Positions 27,139-35,133 of a stretch of DNA of 64,000 bases are shown here, piece by piece. Both the position numbers and the translations under genes were made by a program. The DNA is from Mycoavidus cysteinexigens_B (GTDB lineage: Bacteria; Pseudomonadota; Gammaproteobacteria; Burkholderiales; Burkholderiaceae). The stretch's first letter is position 1, and every line of letters begins with the position of its first letter. The notes below the pieces were generated by a model that saw only the letters and a list, made by a program, of their open reading frames with translations, was not told the DNA's origin and did not search any database. The stretch is from NCBI GenBank assembly GCA_031963465.1, contig JASSUG010000008.1, forward strand, positions 1 to 64,000, in the 5' to 3' direction.

Positions 27139-28527
27139 TCACTGCTTACACAGAATCTGGACCGGCAGCCCATGCGAAGGTGCGACCGTGGGGCCACGCT
27201 GCACCGGCCGTATCTTGGGCTCCAGCAGCCGAAATTCGACTTGGCTCATGATGCGCGACAGCACCACGCGCATCTGGTATTCGGCAAACGGCGCCCCTAA
27301 GCACCGCCATACGCTAAAGCCAAAGGGAAAGAATTGACGCACTGGTGGCTTGGCCTCAATAAATCGTTCTGGACGAAAAGTGTCTGGGTCCTCCCAAAGA
27401 CGCCTGTCGCGATGAACCAGATACATGCAGGGTGCGACAATCACTCCAGCTGGCAACGTATGATTAACTAGCTGCATGGGGGTTTTTAATAACCGCGCGA
27501 GATGCACGGCAATGGGGTACAGCCGCATTGATTCGTTGATGGTAGCATTCAAATAGGAAAGTTCCTTAGTTCGCTCTAATTCGAAGCCCTCGCGCATAAT
27601 TGTCCTGATCTCAGTCTGCACACGTATTAAAGCGTCAGGATGGGTTAGCAGGCAATAGATGGCCCAGGCCATTGAAGTCGCCGTGGTTTCGTATCCTGCA
27701 AATAGCATAGTGAACAGGTGATCTCTCAAGTCATCGTCGGAAAAACTGCTGCCATCGTCAAAACGGGCGGTGACCAGCATGGCAAGGATGTCCGTACGTG
27801 CCGCCAAATCGGTTTCGGATAGACGGCGGCAACTGGCAATTTCGTCAAACAAGATCGCTTCAATGTCGGTTAATAGTACCGCGGCCTCGGGCCAACGCCG
27901 CCCCCCCATACGGTTACGCAAGAAGCTGTACATCTTGCGCGCAGTCATCAGCATAGCTAGCCCGTAGACCCAAGGCCGGGTCATGATGTCTATATATTTG
28001 AGGTAAAGAGCCATTAGGCGATCAAGACGCTGCTCGTTATCAATCCCGAAGGTGCAGCGTAGGATCACCCTAAGCGTCATCTGCTTAAGCTCCTTGTGCA
28101 GCAGATATGATTTGCCCTCTTGCCAGCGGCCGATATGTGCATCAACGATGTTGAGCATATCGTGGCCGTACATTCGCATACGCTCGCCGTGGAAAGGCGG
28201 TGTCATCAACTTACGCAATGTTTTATGCGGCTCGTCTTGTTGGAGAACAATCGACGCATCGCCGATCAGATAGCGGAACTCCTCTGCGTAACGGTGGGAT
28301 CCATCGTAACCTGCCGTGCTGAATTCGTGAATCGCCTCCTGCTCAGTCGTGATAATGGTAGGGGGGCGTCCGGGTAGGCGTAGCGTAAAGCTATCTCCAT
28401 AACGCCGATGACATTGCCCCATAAATCCGTAAGGATCTCGGATATAGCTAATGGCCTGAACGATCCTCGGCGCCTTCGGCCCAGGGGGAAGCGCATGCAC
28501 TGCGAATTCTACGGTTTTATGAGTCAT
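27139..28527 (-). CDS. cytochrome P450
   Basis: 462 residues when started at the ATG at 28527, which has a strong GGAGGT six bases upstream; the frame can be read 13 codons longer without a matching site. P450 features are the proline-rich PPGPKAP start, I-helix AGYETTATS (oxygen activation), K-helix ESMR, and the heme loop FPFGFSVWRCLG near 405 with the cysteine ligand. The loop departs from the consensus FxxGxRxC: Ser replaces the glycine at -4 and Trp the arginine at -2. It is the last gene of the cluster and probably hydroxylates or otherwise oxidises the product. Redox partners are not encoded here. Confidence 0.9.
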   Translation of the reverse strand: MTHKTVEFAVHALPPGPKAPRIVQAISYIRDPYGFMGQCHRRYGDSFTLRLPGRPPTIITTEQEAIHEFSTAGYDGSHRYAEEFRYLIGDASIVLQQDEPHKTLRKLMTPPFHGERMRMYGHDMLNIVDAHIGRWQEGKSYLLHKELKQMTLRVILRCTFGIDNEQRLDRLMALYLKYIDIMTRPWVYGLAMLMTARKMYSFLRNRMGGRRWPEAAVLLTDIEAILFDEIASCRRLSETDLAARTDILAMLVTARFDDGSSFSDDDLRDHLFTMLFAGYETTATSMAWAIYCLLTHPDALIRVQTEIRTIMREGFELERTKELSYLNATINESMRLYPIAVHLARLLKTPMQLVNHTLPAGVIVAPCMYLVHRDRRLWEDPDTFRPERFIEAKPPVRQFFPFGFSVWRCLGAPFAEYQMRVVLSRIMSQVEFRLLEPKIRPVQRGPTVAPSHGLPVQILCKQ

Positions 28528-28566
28528 TTTACACCTCCAATTATGCCGCGCCCTCATTAGGGTCAT

Positions 28567-28733
28567 TTGACGAAAAGCGAATTAAAGTACGTTTGTGCCG
28601 TCAGCCCCCTCCGGATTTTAAGGCTTTCGAGGCTTAATGACTGGCCTGCCTGCGCTTCTGATTTGATCGCCAACAACTATCAATGAGTCTCGGGTGTACC
28701 GCGAGACCTAATGTAATGAGCCTATTGGCACCA
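28567..28733. other. gap between NRPS and P450
   Basis: No gene. A 6-bp hairpin (GTCTCG … CGAGAC at about 28687-28706) follows the NRPS stop but has no T-run, so it is at most a weak or Rho-assisted stop. The P450 may be transcribed with the NRPS. Confidence 0.35.
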
Positions 28734-31700
28734 TCAGACTAAAAAGCTCTCTTCGCCTCGAGGCGGTTGATGCTTCTGTAATTCATCTAATTTGTCGGCC
28801 AGAATACGACCGACTTCAGCCATTGGCACGGGCTTATCTGTTATGTCAACATGTTTGCAGTGGATATCATAAACTTCGATGTTCCCGAGAACGTAAGGCT
28901 TCCATAAATCAGGAGAAGTTAACGGGAGAAACTCACCTTCCGGTATCGTTGCACGAAAGAAGAGCGCGTCGCCGCCATAAATGGGCGGAGGAAAACTTTT
29001 TCCATGATGAGTAAGGCGAAGATTGTTTTTAATGACATCCTTGGTTTTTTCCCATAAATATTCACCCACATCTGGAATACTTGGATCACCGTAACGAGCC
29101 AGAACCTCGATGGCGGCGCTCTCTAGATCCCTCTCTGGTCCATTGGCTAGCTGAGGATAATCTGGAAAATTATAAACATCCAGAAAAGCGAGCAGCATCA
29201 CTTTTTCGCCTTGTTGTTCGAGTTGTACTGCGATGCTGTGAGCAACATTGCCGCCAAAGCACCATCCCAGCAAACAGTAAGGTCCGTTAGGCTGAATGCG
29301 GCGCATTTGCGTAATATAGTCTGAGGCCATGGCATCAATTGTTTCTGCAAGCGGTGAAACGCCATTCAATCCACGAGCTTGCAAGCCATAGATGGGTTGA
29401 TCCGCATCTAAATGTTTAGATAGATTGCTATAATTCCAACTCAGACCGATGGCGGAGTGGATACAGAAAAGAGGAGGCCGAGTGCCTTTTGGTTGAATGG
29501 GAAGCAAAACAGAAAATGAATCGCCTTGGGAGCCGTCTAGCCTAAGTACATGTTGCGCTAGTTTTGCGACGGTAGGTGATTCAAATAGCGTGGGAAAGAG
29601 GATTTCGACGCCCAACGTAGTGCGAATACGATTGATCATCCGTATGGCGAGTAATGAATGACCGCCGAATGCGAAGAAGTTATCGTGGCGGCTGATTTGT
29701 TCGACATTGAGTAGCTCAGCCCAGATGCCCGCCAGCACGGTCTCGATCTCGCCTTGTGGAGCTTCATACGCCTGGTGGGCGAAGGCCTCGTCGTTCGGCG
29801 CGGGTAGTGCCCGGCGGTCGATTTTGCCATTAAGCGTTAGCGGTAGCACATCCAAACGCACGAAGGCGGCCGGCATCATATATTCAGGCAGCTTGGCTGC
29901 GAGGTGCGAGTGCAGCGTGCGAGCAAGCTGCTCATCGGGCTCAGCTACAACGTAGGCGATGAGCCGCTTGTCTGTACCCTCACCCAGCGTGAACACTGCG
30001 GCTTCACGCACCTGCGGATGTTCGACTAGGCGGGTCTCGATTTCGCCGAGCTCGATCCGAAAGCCGCGAATTTTGATCTGATGGTCGTTGCGGCCCAGGA
30101 ACTCCAGATTGCCATCTGGCAGGTATCGGGCCAGGTCACCTGTCTTGTACATTCGTGCGTTCTCACTATTGTTGAATGGATCGGTAAGGAAGCGCTCAGC
30201 GGTTAGCTCAGGGCGGTTTAGATAGCCACGCGCGACACCAACCCCGCCAATGTACAGTTCGCCCACTACGCCCAATGGCGCGGGTTGGCCGTGCTTGTCT
30301 AATAGGTAAACACGGGTGTTGGCAATGGGGCGGCCAATGGGGACCACTTCGCCGCTGAGACCACGTGAGCCAAACCAGGTCGTGGCACAAACAGTCGTTT
30401 CCGTTGGGCCATAGGCATTGAAGACGAGACTCTGGTAGATCAAGGTTTGAAGCAAGGTTGCTCTAGGCGTTTCGCCTGCCAGAATCAGTGTCAGAGGCGT
30501 ACTTAGGCTGGGCAAATTCTCACCATCCTGAAGCAACGCGGGGGGTAATGTAACGTGAGTGATCGCGTATCTCGCCAAATAGTCCCACAGTTCATTTCGA
30601 TCACGACGGACAGTATCGGGCGGCATATACAAGCTTGCGCCACACCCTAAGGCCATAAAGATTTCCCAGACGCTGGCGTCGAAACTGAGAGAGGCAAACT
30701 GCAAGACCCTGCTGGAGGTGTGAACTCCAAAATAAGCCGGCTGCGCTTGAGCGAGATTCACCACGCCTCGATGCTCGATCATGACCCCCTTGGGCGTGCC
30801 GGTGGAGCCGGAAGTGTAAATGACATAGGCGAGGTGACGTGAGCTCAGTTCAGGGACCTGTGGATTGGTGATAGGCGATTGCGGCAGTCTATTCGGATCG
30901 AGAACTGTCAGCGAGGCTAGAGCCTCCTCGCCCAGCGCTGCGCGTCCCACTGCATCAGCCAGCAGGATCGCCGGTGTCGCATCGGCGAGGATGTATGCAA
31001 GGCGTTCGCTCGGATACGCCGGATCAAGCGGCACATAGGCGCCGCCTGCCTTCAGGATCGCCAGTAGTCCGACCACCATTAGCGGTGATCGTTCTACACA
31101 GATCGCCACGCGTGTATCGGGTTGAACACCCAGCTCGATCAGCTGATGCGCGAGGCGGTTAGCCCGCGCATTCAATTCGGCATAATTTAACGCCTGCTCC
31201 TCGAACACCAGCGCAGTAGCCTCCGGCTTATGCTCAACCTGCGCTTCGAATAACTGGTGGATGCACAGATGGGTTTGATACGGCGACTCAGTCGCGTTCC
31301 ATGTTTCGAGCAAACATTCGCGCTCGGCTGGCGCGAGGATATCGATGGTAGCAATGGGTTGTCGCGCATCGGCCGCCATTGCCCGCAACATCGCATGCAG
31401 ATAACCGACATGTCGCTCAATCGTCTGACGATCGAACAGGACAGTAGCATAAAGCAAGTCACCGACGATCTCGTCGCCCTTCTCAGAGAGATTGAGTTCA
31501 AGGTCGAACTTTACGGTGTCATAGCGCGGTTCGGTTGACACCTCCTCCAAATTTGGCAAGCGCCACTCGCCCATCTCGTTGTTCTGCCAAACGAACATGA
31601 CCTGGAATAGCGAAGTATAGTCTAGCCGTCGCGATCGCTGCATGGTCTCCACGACCTGCTCGAACGGCGAATCCTGATGTGCTTGCGCGGCCAGCACACT

Positions 31701-33770
31701 GTGCCGCACGCGCTTGAGCAGTTGAGTTGTATCAGGTTCGCCAGACAAATCGATGCGCAGCGCTAACGTGTTGGCGAAGAAGCCAATCGGCGGTTCGCTT
31801 TCACATTGGCGACGATTGGCGCTGAGCGTGCCAATGACCAGATCGACCTGGCCGGAAAGCCGAGCCAGGACCGCCCCCCAAGCCGCCAGCAAGATCATAA
31901 ATAAGGTTGATCCGTGTTGCTGGCTCAGGTGCTTGAGTACCAGGGTCATTTCCGCGTCGAGGCGAACTGGCACCCGCGCTCCGGCAAAGGATTGCTGGGC
32001 TGGGCGGGTCCGAGCAGTGGGCAGATCGAGTAGAACTGGCGCATCGGCCAGCGTCTTGCGCCAGTATTCATCGTGACGGCTGACGCGCCCGACACCGAGC
32101 AGCGCGGTCTCGCTCTTGCCTTGCAGGGCTTCATACGCCTGCTGGGCGAAAGCGTCGCCGTCTGGCGCTGGCAGTGCCCGACGGTCGAGCTTGCCGTTGG
32201 GTGTGAGCGGCAAAGCATCAAGCAAAACCACGGCTGCGGGCACCATATATTCAGGCAGTTGTGTGGCTACATAACGGCGAATATCGACGAGCTGATAAAA
32301 TCCGCTAGGATTATTGGCGTAGGTGCCAAGTGGTTGTTTGTCGGCGTTGGGTGCAGGCAGATAAAGATCAGTCAGCGTCGCCTGAGCCGCGTCGTTTGCC
32401 TGCACAAACAGGATATCCATACACGCTTGTGCATCGTGTTCCGACCAGGTGGCGCCGACCCAATAACCGAGTGACTCGCCTAATGCATGAAAAACTTCAG
32501 AGGCGAATCCGATCGCTTGCCTGTCACCCGTTTTGAGCCGATGCTGGATGGCACCTATCTCGCTGCCGTCCTGGAGCGCCTGCATCGCTTCGACGTCTGA
32601 CGCTAAACGTACATTAGGCACCCGCGTAACCCGCAAGTAAGCAGGGCGCTTGGTCACCAGATGTGTTCGCAATGCGCCAAGCTCGATGACATCCTTTCCC
32701 CAACATAGCTGTGGCGCTTGTGCCAGCGACAGCGTGTTGATGGGTCCTTTGCGCAGCACCACCTCATAGCGATAGCGACTTAATTCGTTGCGGTAGTCTC
32801 CTCGCTTGAGCTGGATATCAACTGCCGCAATCGTATCGATCGTTTGCGGCAGGGTGCTGAAAAAAGCCGGTGCCAGCAGCAATTCTTTTTCTGTGAGCGG
32901 GGTTTGCTTGATCCGGCGACGCAGGCTGGCCCCATCGTCGGAGGTAGGATCGGCGTGGTGCAACTGCACAGCGCTGGCGAAGCAATTAAGCAAGTGTAGA
33001 TTGCGTACGTCACCTATGAACACGGCACCACCCGGCACGAGCAGAGCCATTGCCTGGCGCAGCACATCGAGTAGATAACTGGCGCTCGGGAAACATTGCG
33101 CGACCGAGTTGATCACGATAGTGTCGAAATAGTCTGACGGCAACCCCTCGGTGATATGTGCGGCCTGCGTGCGTAATTCAATACGCGAAGCCAGTTCGGG
33201 GTGCTGCGCTATCTGCACACGTAGCGCGTCGATTGTGGGCGCAGAAAAATCCGTTCCCCAGTACGTTTTGCAGTGCGGTGCCAGATGGGCTAATAGCAGG
33301 CCACTACCCACGCCAATTTCGAGCAAGCGGCGGGGCCGCAATGCACGGATACGCGCAACAGTATCCGCACGCCAGGCTTGCATATCAGGTAGCGGAATGG
33401 GTTGATCGTTATAACTACTGTTCCAGCCACTGAAATTCTCGCCGAGGGCGTGGTTTCTGGCGTCGTCGTAAAAAATGTCGCAGATATTTTGCCATTCTGC
33501 AATTTGGCGCGTTTCCATATCCGAGCTACGTTCGGTGGACGTTTTGTCGAATACGATGTAGCCAACCAGCTGTTTACAGCCGGCCTGATCTTCTCGAATG
33601 ATGACCGCAGCCTGCGCAATAGCCGGATGACGCTGTAGCACAGCTTCGATCTCGCCTAGTTCGATTCGAAAACCACGGATCTTAACCTGATGGTCGTTTT
33701 GGCCCAAAGACCCTAGATTGCTTGGCTCATCATCAACAGGATTTTCAATGCTAGACATCTGATCGTTCAT
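28734..33770 (-). CDS. NRPS: eroded A-MT-(PCP/C) followed by intact A(Phe)-PCP-TE
   Basis: 1678 residues from the ATG at 33770 (GGGGA five bases upstream; a TTG lies six codons earlier). Order: (1) residues about 17-70, only the C-terminal part of an adenylation domain, starting at motif A8 (KIRGFRIELGEIE); (2) inserted methyltransferase near 145 (LLEIGVGSGLL); (3) A10 NGKLDRRALPAP near 525; (4) a scar at about 548-570 where a carrier domain without GGHS runs into the middle of a condensation domain that lacks HHxxxDG; (5) complete A domain, about 825-1315, code D-A-W-T-I-A-A-V-C-K, closest to the GrsA Phe code; (6) PCP FFAFGGHSLLA near 1365; (7) thioesterase near 1505 with GWCFGG, so cysteine is the likely nucleophile. 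Probably only the last module acts. Confidence 0.92.
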   Translation of the reverse strand: MNDQMSSIENPVDDEPSNLGSLGQNDHQVKIRGFRIELGEIEAVLQRHPAIAQAAVIIREDQAGCKQLVGYIVFDKTSTERSSDMETRQIAEWQNICDIFYDDARNHALGENFSGWNSSYNDQPIPLPDMQAWRADTVARIRALRPRRLLEIGVGSGLLLAHLAPHCKTYWGTDFSAPTIDALRVQIAQHPELASRIELRTQAAHITEGLPSDYFDTIVINSVAQCFPSASYLLDVLRQAMALLVPGGAVFIGDVRNLHLLNCFASAVQLHHADPTSDDGASLRRRIKQTPLTEKELLLAPAFFSTLPQTIDTIAAVDIQLKRGDYRNELSRYRYEVVLRKGPINTLSLAQAPQLCWGKDVIELGALRTHLVTKRPAYLRVTRVPNVRLASDVEAMQALQDGSEIGAIQHRLKTGDRQAIGFASEVFHALGESLGYWVGATWSEHDAQACMDILFVQANDAAQATLTDLYLPAPNADKQPLGTYANNPSGFYQLVDIRRYVATQLPEYMVPAAVVLLDALPLTPNGKLDRRALPAPDGDAFAQQAYEALQGKSETALLGVGRVSRHDEYWRKTLADAPVLLDLPTARTRPAQQSFAGARVPVRLDAEMTLVLKHLSQQHGSTLFMILLAAWGAVLARLSGQVDLVIGTLSANRRQCESEPPIGFFANTLALRIDLSGEPDTTQLLKRVRHSVLAAQAHQDSPFEQVVETMQRSRRLDYTSLFQVMFVWQNNEMGEWRLPNLEEVSTEPRYDTVKFDLELNLSEKGDEIVGDLLYATVLFDRQTIERHVGYLHAMLRAMAADARQPIATIDILAPAERECLLETWNATESPYQTHLCIHQLFEAQVEHKPEATALVFEEQALNYAELNARANRLAHQLIELGVQPDTRVAICVERSPLMVVGLLAILKAGGAYVPLDPAYPSERLAYILADATPAILLADAVGRAALGEEALASLTVLDPNRLPQSPITNPQVPELSSRHLAYVIYTSGSTGTPKGVMIEHRGVVNLAQAQPAYFGVHTSSRVLQFASLSFDASVWEIFMALGCGASLYMPPDTVRRDRNELWDYLARYAITHVTLPPALLQDGENLPSLSTPLTLILAGETPRATLLQTLIYQSLVFNAYGPTETTVCATTWFGSRGLSGEVVPIGRPIANTRVYLLDKHGQPAPLGVVGELYIGGVGVARGYLNRPELTAERFLTDPFNNSENARMYKTGDLARYLPDGNLEFLGRNDHQIKIRGFRIELGEIETRLVEHPQVREAAVFTLGEGTDKRLIAYVVAEPDEQLARTLHSHLAAKLPEYMMPAAFVRLDVLPLTLNGKIDRRALPAPNDEAFAHQAYEAPQGEIETVLAGIWAELLNVEQISRHDNFFAFGGHSLLAIRMINRIRTTLGVEILFPTLFESPTVAKLAQHVLRLDGSQGDSFSVLLPIQPKGTRPPLFCIHSAIGLSWNYSNLSKHLDADQPIYGLQARGLNGVSPLAETIDAMASDYITQMRRIQPNGPYCLLGWCFGGNVAHSIAVQLEQQGEKVMLLAFLDVYNFPDYPQLANGPERDLESAAIEVLARYGDPSIPDVGEYLWEKTKDVIKNNLRLTHHGKSFPPPIYGGDALFFRATIPEGEFLPLTSPDLWKPYVLGNIEVYDIHCKHVDITDKPVPMAEVGRILADKLDELQKHQPPRGEESFLV

Positions 33771-33847
33771 ATAGTCCCCAGCACTCAATGAGTGAGATGT
33801 ATGCGATTAAACATTTAATCTAATTTATCATCTTTAATAATTCAACA

Positions 33848-34918
33848 TTAATTTATTGTTGTAGCCGCCGTGGTCCAATTCAAAAGCCGCTCCATCACCA
33901 AGTCTCCCATTGGGGGGGAACACTCATATGCGTGACCCAGCGCCTGGTCCAAGCATGAGCGCTCAAACTGCCACTCCGTTTCGAACAGTGGAGCTAAATT
34001 TTCAAAGGCCCTGGCCATTTCCTGTTCCAGTATGGTTTCTGGTGTGCCATAAGAAACAGCGACACCGAGAAAACGACCTATAAAGGAAACCACCTCACTT
34101 GTAGTTTTGCCTAGCCCATTGGAACAATTGAATATCTCGAGCATGCGCGATGCTCCCTGCCGCTCCGATAAAACAATGGCCTGATCAACCAGCCTGTTCA
34201 CCGGTATAAAATCTGGCCGCGTTGAATCATTCAATGGGAACCTGATCGTTTGCACACCAGCCTGCTGTAGAGCCTTTATGATTTTGACAAACATATAGAA
34301 TCCAAAATCACTCTTAGCCCAGCCAGTCGTTTCATGGCCGACAATACCTGTCGGGCGAAAAATCGTTACTGGCAAAACACCACTAGCAGATAACAATGCT
34401 AAAGACTGTTCTGCACACCGCTTGCTAAGCAGATAGGGATTCATACAGTCACTAGCAAAGTTAAGTGTCTCCGAGGCTTTTCCACCCTCTATTGCTGCTA
34501 CATATGCTGTAGACACATAGTAAAAGCGCTTACATTTCGTGGCAAATTTAGCAATGCACTGATACAGCGCAACTGTCGTATTTACATTCGCTCTAAGCGA
34601 TTCCACTAACCTATCTACGGAGAAACTCATTTCTGCTGCGGCATGCCAAACCTCGCTAATTTCGGCCAAATCATGTGGCATTAGGTTACGGCATGGATTG
34701 TGTTCATCGCTTTCAACCACACTCAAATTGCGCTCGATCAGAGATTCAACAAAATCAAGGCCGAAACCACCTGCAGCGGAGCGTATCGCTGCGCGTGTAC
34801 GCTCACCATTCGGGTCATTTCGCACTAATGCAATAACTTGAACAGACCTTGCCAGTAAATTTGCTGTTAGAGCACTTCCAACGAAGCCCGTGGCACCCGT
34901 AATCAAAATGGTTTTCAT
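33848..34918 (-). CDS. stand-alone thioester-reductase-like extended SDR
   Basis: 356 residues. N-terminal NAD(P)-binding ITGATGFVGS is followed by YVSTAYV and the catalytic pair in YLLSKRCAE. The extended-SDR layout matches reductase (R) domains that release chains from carrier proteins as aldehydes or alcohols, and related epimerase-like enzymes. R domains are usually fused behind a carrier protein. Here the ATG overlaps the stop of the PKS's original reading frame (ATGA at 34918-34915), and an ACP scar lies directly upstream. It may once have been translated in step with an ACP-ended PKS. The function is inferred; it could instead reduce a side chain. Confidence 0.8.
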   Translation of the reverse strand: MKTILITGATGFVGSALTANLLARSVQVIALVRNDPNGERTRAAIRSAAGGFGLDFVESLIERNLSVVESDEHNPCRNLMPHDLAEISEVWHAAAEMSFSVDRLVESLRANVNTTVALYQCIAKFATKCKRFYYVSTAYVAAIEGGKASETLNFASDCMNPYLLSKRCAEQSLALLSASGVLPVTIFRPTGIVGHETTGWAKSDFGFYMFVKIIKALQQAGVQTIRFPLNDSTRPDFIPVNRLVDQAIVLSERQGASRMLEIFNCSNGLGKTTSEVVSFIGRFLGVAVSYGTPETILEQEMARAFENLAPLFETEWQFERSCLDQALGHAYECSPPMGDLVMERLLNWTTAATTIN

Positions 34919-35133
34919 GTCTTATTCCAGTTTTGAGTCTTTTTAGGATGATCTGAACAAACCGTCTCCGACTCTTCCAATCCCACCCATTGGGCAAGTG
35001 CTTCGCGCTTCGTGGCCATGCGAAGTTCGTTCGCTTTGTGCGTGTTCCACTGAGGAGGGATAATATCGGCCTCTCAGCATTGATGAACCAATTCTCCGAA
35101 GCCCAACGTGCCCGCCACGGCTTTTAATTTCGT
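34915..35133 (-). pseudogene. remnant of a lost C-terminal ACP of the PKS
   Basis: Codons beyond the PKS stop stay in the same reading frame. After a TAA (35136-35134) and a later in-frame TGA the frame reads MATKREALAQWVGLEESE (35019-34967). This closely matches the tail of the two internal ACPs, MATQREALMRWVELEDRV, and the DNA match to 38560-38615 is high over about 48 bp. The frame then ends with a TGA that overlaps the reductase ATG. The PKS therefore once ended in an ACP coupled to the reductase, and most of that domain was deleted. Confidence 0.75.
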
